A stretch of 44,492 nucleotides of DNA from a bacterium (GTDB taxonomy: Bacteria; Acidobacteriota; Thermoanaerobaculia; Multivoradales; J023): positions 1-44,492 of the forward strand of contig JAAELT010000098.1 of assembly GCA_024226315.1 (NCBI GenBank), in the 5' to 3' direction. Shown piece after piece: positions 15,742-23,356 of this stretch. Below the pieces are notes generated by a model, which was given only the letters and a program-made list of their open reading frames with translations, had not been told where the DNA came from and did not search any database. The first letter of the stretch is position 1. Every line of letters starts with the position of its first letter. The translations under genes and the position numbers were made by a program.

Positions 15742-17271
15742 TCAGGCCGTAGCTCCAGCGCGCGGCCTGTGGACGTGAGCCCAGCCGATGGCCTCGGCCA
15801 CGTGAGCCGACCGGATCTCATCGATTCCATCGAGATCGGCGATGGTGCGAGCGACCCTGAGGATGCGGGCGACGCCCCGCGCCGAGAGCTTGAGGCGTTC
15901 AAAGGCGGTGTCCAGGAGCCTGAGGGCATGGGTGTCCGGCACTGCGTGGCGGAGCACGCCCTCTTCGCTCATGGCGGCGTTGGTGGGCGTCGAGCAAGTC
16001 CCTCCGAAGCGTTCCTGCTGGGCTTCTCGTGCTCGCAGGACCCTCTGAGCGACCTCGGCGCTCGTCTCTCCGGGCGGACCCTTCAGGTCCAGGAGCGAGA
16101 GCGGCGGCACCTCGACGTGGATGTCGATGCGCTCGAGAAGCGGCTGGAAGATGCGGGATCGATAGCGCTCGACCAGCTGCGGCGTGCAGCGACACTCGTG
16201 GCGAGGATCGCCGAGGTGGCCACAGGGACACGGGGCCATTGCCGCGAGCAAGATGAACGAGGCCGGAAACTGGACCCGAGCACAGGAGCGCACCACGGCC
16301 ACCTCCCCTTCTTCGAGAGGCTGACGCAGGGATGAGAGCGCGTCGCGCCGAAACTCCGGCAGCTCATCGAGGAAGAGCACCCCGCCGTGGGCGAGGCTGA
16401 GCTCGCCCGGCCGCGGGTGAGGGCCTCCGCCCAGAAGGCCCGCGGTCGAAACGCTCGGGTGCGGGCAGCGGAAAGGAGGCTGCGTGATGAGCCCCGTCGG
16501 CGGCTGCTCCCCGACGCGTGAGTGGATCTTGGTGACGGCGACCTGCTGCGGGCGGCTGAGCGGCGGCAGGATCCCGGGCAGGCGCCGCGCCAGCATCGTC
16601 TTCCCCGAGCCCGGCGGGCCGATCATGAGCAGGTTGTGGCTCCCGGCGGCGGCCAGCTCGAGCGCCCGCTTAGCGATCTCGTTGCCACGGACCTCGGAGA
16701 GGTCGAGGCGGCTGTTGACCGGCTCGAGCGGCTCGAGTGCGGGCGCAGCAGGGATCACGGAACGGGCGAGAAGGTGATCGACGGCTTCTGAGAGGGAGCG
16801 CACCGGGATCACACGCACACCACCGAGGGCGCCGGCCTCGCTGGCGTTGGCAGTCGGCACAATCAGCTCGGGAAGTCCTTCGCTTGCCGCCAGCTCAGCG
16901 AGAGCGAGAGCGCCGCGCACCGGGCGCATGGCACCGTCGAGGCCAAGCTCGCCGCACACGAGCCGCCCACCGAGCGCTTCGGCCGGCACCTTCCCAAGAG
17001 CCGAGAGCAGCGCGAGCGCGACGCCTAAGTCAAGGTGGCCGGGCTCCTTCCGGAGATCGAGCGGCGCGAGATTGACCACGACCGTCTTCCCCCGCAGCTC
17101 GAAGCCGGAGCTGCGGAGCGCTGCGCGCACCCGCTCGCGGCTCTCCCTGGCCGAGGCGCCCGAAAGACCGAGGATCTCGATCCAGGGCCGGCCGTTTCGA
17201 ACGTCGACTTCGATGAGGACGGAGCGGGCGTCGACGCCCCAGGGCGTCGCGGAAGCGAGTCGTGCGAGCAT
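15742..17271 (-). CDS. comM: ComM/YifB-family AAA+ ATPase (magnesium chelatase-like)
   Basis: A 509-residue protein, normal for the family. Residues 1-165 form the N-terminal ChlI/Lon-protease-like domain (LARLASATPWGVDARSV... GELGLDGAMRPVRG). The AAA+ core follows, with Walker A GPPGSGKTMLARRLPG, Walker B GGVLFLDELPEF, and a cysteine patch CPCGHLG...CRC. The C-terminal helical domain contains LSARGVARILRVARTIADL. In Haemophilus and Vibrio, ComM is a branch-migration helicase acting in natural transformation. An extra copy on an element rich in SSB and RadC genes fits a role in processing transferred single strands. The ATG at 17271 has AAGGAGG 7 bases upstream; the frame is open before it through the leader element. 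Confidence 0.9.
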   Translation of the reverse strand: MLARLASATPWGVDARSVLIEVDVRNGRPWIEILGLSGASARESRERVRAALRSSGFELRGKTVVVNLAPLDLRKEPGHLDLGVALALLSALGKVPAEALGGRLVCGELGLDGAMRPVRGALALAELAASEGLPELIVPTANASEAGALGGVRVIPVRSLSEAVDHLLARSVIPAAPALEPLEPVNSRLDLSEVRGNEIAKRALELAAAGSHNLLMIGPPGSGKTMLARRLPGILPPLSRPQQVAVTKIHSRVGEQPPTGLITQPPFRCPHPSVSTAGLLGGGPHPRPGELSLAHGGVLFLDELPEFRRDALSSLRQPLEEGEVAVVRSCARVQFPASFILLAAMAPCPCGHLGDPRHECRCTPQLVERYRSRIFQPLLERIDIHVEVPPLSLLDLKGPPGETSAEVAQRVLRAREAQQERFGGTCSTPTNAAMSEEGVLRHAVPDTHALRLLDTAFERLKLSARGVARILRVARTIADLDGIDEIRSAHVAEAIGWAHVHRPRAGATA

Positions 17272-17305
17272 GGCTGAACCTCCTTCGGGAAGATCGAAGA
17301 GTGGG

Positions 17306-17358
17306 AGAGATCCGCAGGATCTCTTCTCACACTTGAATCCCCTCCACTCCTCCGCCGG
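17306..17358. repeat. Leader element copy C
   Basis: Stem agagatcc (17306-17313) / ggatctct (17317-17324) with a 3-base loop, then a tail tcacacttgaatcc and cctccactcctccgccgg. It lies upstream of the comM ribosome site. The following 17359-17688 (330 bp) shows no gene; open frames there are shadows. Confidence 0.6.
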
Positions 17359-17688
17359 TTGGAAGCCGGAGCAAGGCCAGGAGGTCAGCGTCGAGACGCG
17401 CTTCGAATTCGGCGGGTGCCCGCGGGAGCCTCTACGCCTCCGCCGTAGTGGAAGGATCGAAATTGTTGGGAGAGTCAGGCGTGGCTGGGGACCGCTGCGC
17501 GTCCTGCAGCGGGGCTCAGCGAGGCGCGGCAGGATCATCCGCGCCGCGTGGAGTGGCCGAACGGGTTGTTCAGCCGTTGGGCTCGATCGTCGCGCGGAGA
17601 CCGTGAGGCTCGACGGCAGGTCCGAGGCGGCAATTCATCACTCTTACCCTCGTGTTGAAGCGTGAGGTGATGTGTCCGCGGACGGGCC

Positions 17689-18297
17689 TCAGCCGAGGAT
17701 TCGTCGCAAACAGGAAAGGGTGGAAGGGAGCTTCGGCCGCCACAGCCAGGCGACGTCGATCCAGAAGCCGGGCAGCACGGAGGAGACGACGCGGCCGGTG
17801 GCGGCCTCCCGAGACTCGTAGCCGGAAGGCGAATGCTCGTAGGTCCGCAGGCGCTGCTCGAACGGATCGAGCAGCCAGATCTCCGGAATGCCCGCCTGCT
17901 GGTAACGGGGCAGCTTCTCCCGGGCGTCGAGCTGCGGATCGCTCTCGGACGCGATCTCGATCACCAGGTCAGCAGGCCCCTCCAGGCGCCGCGGCGTCAT
18001 CAGCTGACGCCGCTCGTCGGTGACCACCAGCAGGTCCGGCTCCGGCGACCACTTCTCGTCCAGCCGCATGGGGTAGCGCGATCCGCGCACCACGCCGCCG
18101 CCGCGCTCGTCGAGATAGGCGCTCAGCAGGGTGAGCAGGAAGCGGAAGAGATCCTCGTGCCGATCAGAGGCCGGCGACATCACGAGCTTCCCGCCCAAGT
18201 ATTCGTACCGGGAGTCCTCACCCGCGAGCCGGTAGAACTCCTCCTCGCTGATCGCGGGGCGGGCGGTGAGAGAGGGCTGCGAAGGATCGGCGTGCAT
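17689..18297 (-). CDS. Uma2-family (DUF820) PD-(D/E)XK endonuclease-like protein
   Basis: A 202-residue protein of normal length for Uma2. The order of motifs is typical: SEEEFYRLAG...YEYLGGKLVMSPA at the N-terminus, WSPEPDLLVV, ADLVIEIASESDP, and KLPRYQQAGIPEIWLLDP. The Asp of PEPD, Glu of VIEIASES and the lysine before YQQAGI form the expected nuclease active site; all are present. These proteins are abundant in cyanobacteria and some other phyla; substrates are unknown. The ATG at 18297 lacks a strong ribosome site. A C-terminal basic extension (RPKLPSTLSCLRRILG) is additional. Confidence 0.88.
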   Translation of the reverse strand: MHADPSQPSLTARPAISEEEFYRLAGEDSRYEYLGGKLVMSPASDRHEDLFRFLLTLLSAYLDERGGGVVRGSRYPMRLDEKWSPEPDLLVVTDERRQLMTPRRLEGPADLVIEIASESDPQLDAREKLPRYQQAGIPEIWLLDPFEQRLRTYEHSPSGYESREAATGRVVSSVLPGFWIDVAWLWRPKLPSTLSCLRRILG

Positions 18298-18633
18298 GGG
18301 GTGAGCTTAGCAGCGGTGGCCCGGGAGCGATGAACGCTCGAAGTGGGGAAGAGGAGGACGCCGCTGCCGGAGAGGAAGATGGCGGGAGGCGCCGGAGCAG
18401 ATCCGGCGCCGGAGGAGAGATCTGGAGGAGCCTGGCGGGCAATGTGTAGGGCGGCAGCGGCGTCCCTCGAGAGGCGGCAGAGCGGAACAGCCGGCGACTG
18501 CGCGGTGCTGGTGTGAATCCGGTTCATGTCCGTCTCTTTTCGCTCGAGAGATCCGGAGGATCTCTTCGCCAGAACCCCCTTTCTGACTCCTTCCGGAGGC
18601 GGCCCTCCCTGGGCCGCGGCCCGTGCGGGCGAC
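18298..18633. other. Intergenic region with hairpin and possible short ORF
   Basis: It contains a perfect 9-bp inverted repeat, ggcgccgga (18388-18396) / tccggcgcc (18402-18410), and leader element copy D. On the minus strand an ATG at 18525-18527 follows that leader with a GAGACGG site and opens a short frame (MNRIHTSTAQSPAVPL...). The frame runs on into the Uma2 gene out of register, and composition does not support coding beyond the first residues. It may be the remains of a small cassette gene. Confidence 0.4.
18547..18597. repeat. Leader element copy D
   Basis: Stem agagatcc (18547-18554) / ggatctct (18558-18565), loop gga, followed by tcgccagaaccccc and a tail ending ctccttccgg. It is nearly identical in stem to copy C. 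No convincing gene follows it on the sense strand. Confidence 0.6.
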
Positions 18634-19176
18634 TCAGCGCCCGGCAAGGCGGGCCCGAGCGGGACGCAGCGGGCGGAGGCGAGCCCGCCGCATCGCCCGG
18701 TAGCGAGCGATGAGCCGCGCCCTCTCGCGCGCCAGCTCCCAGGCCAGGCCGAGAAGCTCGCCGGGCGCGGTGAGGCTGAGCCCGTGCGGAGCCATCCCGG
18801 GCCGGCAGGCCCGTTCGAGCACGTCGACCAGGTGCTCCTCGAGCAGCTCGGCCGGCGCGTAGCGCAAGGACGTGCAGACATCGGGGTGCTCCGGGTAGAG
18901 GTGGCCGTAAGCGACCGCCACGAATTGCTCCTCGACCCCCGCCTCGCCCTCGCGGGCACCGTCGGCCTCCTCGAGCTCCTCGTCTTCTGCCAAGCCCCAG
19001 AGATGGTGCTCGAGAAACCACAGCCGGCGCTCGAGCTCCTCATCCAGCCGCAGAGCCTGCTCGTGATCGCCACGCTCATAGCAGTCGTCGACGCGCACCA
19101 TGAGGCGCCGCGCGAGCCGGGCCAGCTCGGCGACGAAGACGGTCGAGCGAGGGTCGTAGGCGCTGTGCTGGGGCAT
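18634..19176 (-). CDS. Unknown protein, paralogue of the gene at 10625
   Basis: A 180-residue protein closely related to that at 10625-11134 along its whole length: shared MPQHSA-YDPRS start, RRLWFLEHHL, AEDEELEE, the almost invariant DGAREGEAGVEEQFVAVAY stretch, and a shared GMAP. It extends slightly further at the basic C-terminus (RRARLRPLRPARARLAGR). The ATG at 19176 is fixed by the conserved N-terminus and a GGAGACG site. Leader copy E lies upstream here but not at its paralogue. Function unknown; cytoplasmic. Confidence 0.78.
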   Translation of the reverse strand: MPQHSAYDPRSTVFVAELARLARRLMVRVDDCYERGDHEQALRLDEELERRLWFLEHHLWGLAEDEELEEADGAREGEAGVEEQFVAVAYGHLYPEHPDVCTSLRYAPAELLEEHLVDVLERACRPGMAPHGLSLTAPGELLGLAWELARERARLIARYRAMRRARLRPLRPARARLAGR

Positions 19177-19196
19177 TGGCTCGTCTCCTGTGCTCG

Positions 19197-19252
19197 AGAG
19201 ATCGGGAATCGATCTCTTCACCCCCAAGCCCCTCCACACCTCCGGCTTCCGG
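19197..19252. repeat. Leader element copy E
   Basis: Stem agagatcg (19197-19204) / cgatctct (19210-19217), 5-base loop, then tcacccccaagcccctccac and a tail ending ttccgg. Stem changes relative to copies C and D are compensated on both arms. A small hairpin, gccgag/ctcggc (19301-19317), closes the helicase remnant just downstream. Confidence 0.6.
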
Positions 19253-19324
19253 ATCGGAAAGAGCAGAGAGCAGTCCGAGCCCTGCGGACCGCGAGGCCCC
19301 GCCGAGTCCGGCTCGGCGAGAGAC

Positions 19325-20131
19325 TCAGGCGGCGAGCGTCAACTGCCTGTACAGGGCCTCGCCAATCGCCAGCGCGGTCTCGAGCGACGTGGTGGCGTCA
19401 TCGCCGGCGCCAGCGGCCTCGAGCGAGCTCTGGATGTCGAGCCCCGAGACCTGGTGGGCGGCCGAGACCTTTCGCGCGATGAGCCGGAACGCGGTCTCCT
19501 GGGCGGTGCCCGCGAAGTAGGGATAGAGCACCGTGACGGGACGCTCCTGGCCGATGCGGTGGAAGCGACCGTTGGCCTGACTGTAGGTCGTCGAGCTGTA
19601 GTCGTGCTCGTGCCAGAGCGCGGTGGTGAAGGCGACGAGGTTGTTGAGGCCGGTGCGCACGGCGTTGGGATTCGTGATCAGCACCCGCACCCCCGGCTCG
19701 ATGATGTGCCGGTCGAGCCACGCCTCGCGCTTGGCGGCCGAGACCTTCTTCGCATCGAGGAAGCGGCAACTGCCGGTGACCTGGCGCTGGATCAGACGCA
19801 GGAGGCGCTGGGGCAGCGCCGTGCCGGTGTGGCGCAGGAAGACGACCACCCGCTCGCCGGCTGCGATGCGCGCCCGGAGCTCGCGCAGCAGGAACCGCTC
19901 CTTGGGCGTGCGGTAGGAGTCGGGAAAGCTGCGCCCCTCGGCCAGGACCGTGCCGCCGAGAGTTTCCGGGTAGGCGACCCTGAACGGCCCGCACTCGGCT
20001 GCAGCTCGGTCGAGGTAGGAAGGCAGCTCGACGAGCGAGCCGAGCAGCTTGCCAGCGAGCCCGCGCTCGAAGCGGTCCTTCTTGCCGTCGAATGGGAGAG
20101 GGAGGAACTCCCTCTCTTCGAGAAAAATCCC
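19325..20131 (-). pseudogene. Truncated helicase C-terminal region
   Basis: The open frame covers only the second RecA-like half of a superfamily 2 helicase. RFLLRELRARIAAGERVVVFLRH and ITNPNAVRTGLNNLVAFTTALW lead to SQANGRFHRIGQERPVTVLYPY, which is motif VI (Q...GR.HRIGQ) of SNF2-like helicases. The ATPase half (Walker A and DEAH) is missing. In the frame there is no ATG before the homologous part; the first usable codon is a GTG at 19849 inside it. Immediately upstream, at 20132-20134, is a stop, and leader element copy F overlaps the first codons. So this is most likely the tail of a large plasmid helicase gene that lost its 5' part. A residual function for a short product cannot be excluded. 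Confidence 0.65.
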
Positions 20132-20154
20132 TCACCCCCTCCTCCGGAGACCGG
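20096..20154. repeat. Leader element copy F, joined to the helicase remnant
   Basis: Stem gagagggag (20096-20104) / ctccctctc (20108-20116), loop gaa, then ttcgagaaaaatccctcacc and a tail ending ctccggagaccgg. The stem differs in sequence from copies A-E but keeps pairing. On the sense strand it shares ctcccattcga with copy A. Confidence 0.55.
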
Positions 20155-20316
20155 TGCGCGGGGCCAGAACAGAGGCGTGGAAGCTGAAGTCGTCGAGGCT
20201 CACGCCGCTCGGGCTCTGAGACCTCCCCCAGCACCGCAGCACGAGCGAGACTCGGCGAGCGAGACGTCTCGGCGGAGGTGGACACACCGCCGCTCCGCGA
20301 AGCCGAGAGGTCCAAG

Positions 20317-20336
20317 AAAAAAGGGGCCGAAGCCCC
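20317..20336 (-). terminator. Rho-independent terminator of the 80-aa gene
   Basis: On the minus strand, stem GGGGC/GCCCC closes a stable TTCG tetraloop and is followed by TTTTTT. It starts right at the stop codon of the 20336-20578 gene. Confidence 0.85.
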
Positions 20337-20578
20337 TACTTCCGGAGAACGGCCGCCAACTGAGCCGAGGGAAGGTCGCCGAACCAGCTCTTGCCGTCCT
20401 TGGGAAAGCTCCACACGGAGGAGATCTCGCGAGCGTGAGGCAGTACCTCGTAGTCGCCGGCGGCGAGCGCTCGGCGAACCGAGGAGCGCAGGGCGCGCCC
20501 CGCCCATCGCTTGGAGACCTTGTCCGAGTCAGCGCCGGTGTTGCCGGCGATCGGAGTGCGTCTGTAAGACCGTGCCAT
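20336..20578 (-). CDS. Small basic hypothetical protein, 80 aa
   Basis: An 80-residue protein, MARSYRRTPIAGNTGAD..., rich in Arg and Lys in its first half, with WSFPKDGKSWFGDL near the end. The ribosome site GGGAGA lies before the ATG and a strong intrinsic terminator follows the stop at once, which supports a real, singly transcribed gene. The style (short, basic N-terminus) is common among plasmid and phage proteins of unknown function; nucleic-acid binding is likely but unproven. The 180 bp between its terminator and the helicase remnant contain no gene; a 12-bp palindrome cgagacgtctcg lies at 20260-20271. Confidence 0.65.
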   Translation of the reverse strand: MARSYRRTPIAGNTGADSDKVSKRWAGRALRSSVRRALAAGDYEVLPHAREISSVWSFPKDGKSWFGDLPSAQLAAVLRK

Positions 20579-20606
20579 CTGGTGTCTCCCGTCGAGTTGT
20601 GAAAGA

Positions 20607-20658
20607 TCCGAGGAACCGCTGCCTGACAGGAAGGAGTGAACGGATCAGGTTCCTCGGA
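20607..20658. promoter_or_regulatory. 11-bp inverted repeat before the 80-aa gene
   Basis: tccgaggaacc (20607-20617) and ggttcctcgga (20648-20658) are perfect reverse complements separated by 30 bases. The repeat lies just upstream of the ribosome site of the 20336-20578 gene, the same place as the leader hairpins elsewhere. It may be a long leader hairpin or an operator. Confidence 0.5.
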
Positions 20659-21000
20659 CGCCGCCAAGGGGTCGCTTGCGACTGGAGGACTCGTTCCGGA
20701 AACTTGGCGCGCCGAGGGCTCTGATCCACTCTGCCGCTGGCAGGCAGCGGGCATCGGTCGAGAGCGACGGGCGGGGAGACACCAGATGACATGGGCTGGC
20801 CGGCCACGACGTCGTCGGCTCCGAGGCGCCGGCTGAGGGCAGGGTCGAAAGCGGCAGGGCGGGGCGCGATCGCACGAGGCTTCGCAGCTCACCGCCACCG
20901 GAGGCAGGGTGACGCCTCAGTCGCGGGATCGGCACCGGGCAGGCTTGGCCTGAGCCGGGTGAGCGTCGAAGACCTCCGGGGCCTCAGTAGGCGGCCGTGC
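20659..21000. other. No gene recognised
   Basis: About 340 bp without a supported gene on either strand. Open frames here have the composition of shadows, and no hairpin with a T-run was found. Confidence 0.4.
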
Positions 21001-21290
21001 TCAGGAAGTCGGGGAGAGGTCCACAGTGATCAGGACGCCGCCGGTGCCTGTCGCCGGCGCCCTCTCGGCTTCCGGCCGTTCCGCAGATCCGGATCCCCGC
21101 GTTACGGATCGCACGGAATCCCCACAGCGCGCAGTCTTCGAGATCGAGGCAGCGCACCCACTCAGGGTGGTCGATGAGGGTTGCGGTTGCGCTGGTACTC
21201 GAAGACCAACACCCCGTTGCGCCAGGGCACGACTCCGGAGGTACCGGACGCCCATCTGCGCGTCGTCCTCCGACCTCGACAGCGAAACTA
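21001..21290 (-). pseudogene. Probable frameshifted remnant of an unknown gene
   Basis: Two minus-strand frames give protein-like text that joins at one point. The first reads LASSFAVEVGG...SGVVPWRNGVLVFEYQRNRN; the second continues TLIDHPEWVRCLDLEDCALW and FRAIRNAGIRI. A single-base shift near 21178 connects them. The family is not recognised. No start codon with a ribosome site is evident. An alternative is that one of the two frames is chance. Confidence 0.35.
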
Positions 21291-21313
21291 CTGGCAAGGT
21301 CCTGGAGCTAGGT

Positions 21314-21703
21314 TCATTCCGAGTCCGGCAACTCGGCTTCGAGCTCCTTGAGGACCCTGCGCATGAGCCACGTGGAGCGGCGGTCGGCACCCAAGGTTTG
21401 GCGGACGACGTGCTTCATCTCCTCGATGATCGCCACCTCGGCTGAGGCAAGGAGCGTCCAAACCTGTTTTCGAGGACCCTCGCGCTCGACCGCCAGGTAG
21501 CCCTTGTCGGTAAGCCTCTCGAGAATCACAAGGACGTCCCTGTAGGACACGGTCTCAGTCTTCTGGAGTTCGCCAACGATCCCGGCCGTGGAGGCTCCCT
21601 CTCCAAGGCGCCAACAGGCTCGCAGGACCGGCCATTCGCGCGGCGAGAGTTTTTCTGGGGGTGGACCGTGGTCCGAGGGGTCGTCTTTCACTGCTTTCAG
21701 CAT
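21314..21703 (-). CDS. BlaI/MecI-family winged-helix regulator
   Basis: A 129-residue regulator. Residues 20-80 form the winged helix: SPREWPVLRACWRLG, STAGIVGELQ, YRDVLVILERLTDKGYLAVEREGPRKQVWTL. This pattern is that of the penicillinase-repressor (BlaI/MecI/CopY) family, dimeric repressors usually inactivated by a partner BlaR-type protease. The C-terminal helices (VAIIEEMKHVVRQTLG) would make the dimer. No BlaR1 or beta-lactamase gene is near. It is divergent from the RadC-like gene at 21795, with about 90 bp between, so that gene is a possible target. GGAG lies 8 bases before the ATG. Confidence 0.75.
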   Translation of the reverse strand: MLKAVKDDPSDHGPPPEKLSPREWPVLRACWRLGEGASTAGIVGELQKTETVSYRDVLVILERLTDKGYLAVEREGPRKQVWTLLASAEVAIIEEMKHVVRQTLGADRRSTWLMRRVLKELEAELPDSE

Positions 21704-21794
21704 GAAAATGACTCCAGGTGGAAAACTGTACTCAATCCCAAGATCTTACTATAGATTCAGCCGCGAGCCAGTGCGATCAGGCGTCTCAAGACCC

Positions 21795-22997
21795 ATGCAG
21801 CTCCAACCCAAGCTGACATCCCCCAAAGCCATCCGAGAGGCTCTCTTCGCGGACCCCTCCCAAGTCACCGATCCGCAGCTGCTTGCTCTCTTCCTGGGAA
21901 AGGGGACGACGAGCCGGCGCCGCGGAGAGCCGAAGAGGACCTGGACCACCATCCAACTGGCCGAAGGCCTGCTCAAAGAAGCCGGCGGCCGGCTCGCCCA
22001 CCTGGTCTTAAGCGTTCACGGCAACACGATCGATCTGAAGAAGTTCGGCCTGGGCACGACGCTCGGGAGCCGGCTCATCGCGGCCATGGAACTGGCGCAC
22101 CGGTGGCGCAGAGGCTTCCATCGAGGCGGTAACACCAGAATCCGCTCAGGATTCGGCCCCGAGATCCTCGAGAAGCTCTTCGAGCGCAAGGTCCGAGGCA
22201 CAGAGGGCGAACTGGTGGCAATCGTGCTCGGAGATCACTGGCGTGACCATGACAAGACCAATCGCCTGTTGGCGGCCTACGCCAGCCCGCGGAAGCTTTT
22301 CCAGTCGCTGACACCGGATGCCTTCGAAGTCGCTCCGGCAGACAGCTCCAGCCAGGTGCGCCACCGCGCATCAGGGGTCGAACTGGAGTACTCCGCGTGC
22401 AGCAGACTGCTGACGGCGGTGGAGATGGCGCGCCGGCATCGCCAGCGAGCGAAGGCGGAACGCTCCGGCGCCAACCTGGCGGCGCTCGGCCTGAGCTCAC
22501 CGGACCTGTCGAGCCTCGTCGACCCCGAGAGCCCGCTGGACGAAGCGCTGCGCCGGAGCCTGATCGAGGTGCTCCGCTCCCGCCCGGGCCGGGCCGAGGA
22601 GGTCGCCGTGCTCGACCGCCTGGCGGCCGAGGCGCAGACGGAGAGCTACGAGAAGGCGGTCGAGCTGCACCGGATGTTCGAGGCGCTGCGGCGAAGCCGC
22701 AAGTGGAATCATCCGAGAGAGGTGCTCGGCGAACCGGTGGCCTACCCCGCGCTTCTGTCGATCGCGGAGGCGAGAATCGCCCGTGGCGACAAACCAGTGG
22801 GCCGCATGAGGAACGTCAAAAAGCTCCTCGAGAAGGCCGAGCGGGAGGCGAGCAGCGGAGCGATCGAGGCTTTCGTCGAGGCGTTGCTGGAGCAAGGGCT
22901 CTCGGAGGCGGGAGCGGACAGAGCGTTCAGCGAGGCCAGACAGCGGTATTTCGAGAGACGCGGGCGGGCTTCAGGGCCTGGCTTGCCGCCTATCTGA
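21795..22997 (+). CDS. RadC-N-terminus-like helical protein without JAB domain
   Basis: A 400-residue protein with two modules like the helix-hairpin-helix half of RadC: IREALFADPSQVTDPQLLALFLGKG ... LGSRLIAAMELAHRWRR (residues 12-110), and GELVAIVLGD ... SACSRLLTAVEMARRHR (about 137-220). The metalloprotease half (HxHPSG) is absent. The C-terminal 170 residues are charged and helical. The ATG at 21795 begins right before the first module, but has no clear ribosome site; ATG codons at 21702-21710 in the same frame would add about 30 residues. A structural or DNA-binding role in repair or element maintenance is inferred. Confidence 0.62.
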   Translation: MQLQPKLTSPKAIREALFADPSQVTDPQLLALFLGKGTTSRRRGEPKRTWTTIQLAEGLLKEAGGRLAHLVLSVHGNTIDLKKFGLGTTLGSRLIAAMELAHRWRRGFHRGGNTRIRSGFGPEILEKLFERKVRGTEGELVAIVLGDHWRDHDKTNRLLAAYASPRKLFQSLTPDAFEVAPADSSSQVRHRASGVELEYSACSRLLTAVEMARRHRQRAKAERSGANLAALGLSSPDLSSLVDPESPLDEALRRSLIEVLRSRPGRAEEVAVLDRLAAEAQTESYEKAVELHRMFEALRRSRKWNHPREVLGEPVAYPALLSIAEARIARGDKPVGRMRNVKKLLEKAEREASSGAIEAFVEALLEQGLSEAGADRAFSEARQRYFERRGRASGPGLPPI

Positions 22998-23356
22998 ACA
23001 AGACGCACAGCGCAGAGAAATTCCCGCCTGAATGGTACGTACTCTCAACGAACTGCGTACTCATCTGGTGTCTCAAGAATCTAGAGCCCTGAAGATAGTG
23101 CGCCACACGCCAGGAATCCTGAGGCTCTGTCGATGTGATGGAACCCGCCCTTTACTTACGGTGGTCGCTTTCGAGGCGACCTTGAGAACAGATGGTAGTC
23201 TCTGGTATGCTGGCCTCGCCTTGCTGCAGGGATCGGGCCAGCCCGGCATCTGTGGTCAAAGACGAGTGAAAGGACCATGCGCCTTCGGAGACGTAGCTGC
23301 TCAAGACACAGCGTAGTGAGAGCGAGTGGCAACTAACGGGCAGCCCTGCACATGGA
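22998..23356. other. Intergenic leader of the protease operon
   Basis: About 360 bp without a supported gene, and visibly less G+C-rich toward its end. Short repeats of gtactc occur near 23036-23066. The candidate promoter at 23182-23211 lies in it. Confidence 0.45.
23182..23211 (+). promoter_or_regulatory. Candidate sigma-70 promoter of the protease operon
   Basis: TTGAGA (23182-23187) and TATGCT (23206-23211) are spaced 18 bp, close to the consensus for a housekeeping promoter. It would give a leader of about 140 bases before the M48 gene. Chance matches of this quality are not rare. Confidence 0.35.

Noticed and set aside
18180..18527. Short minus-strand frame starting MNRIHTS after leader copy D
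   Set aside because: It runs into the Uma2 gene out of register and loses coding character; kept only as a note in the intergenic entry.
19398..20507. A 369-codon minus-strand frame covering the helicase remnant
   Set aside because: It is Arg/Pro/Ala-rich and out of frame with the helicase motifs and with the 80-aa gene and its terminator.
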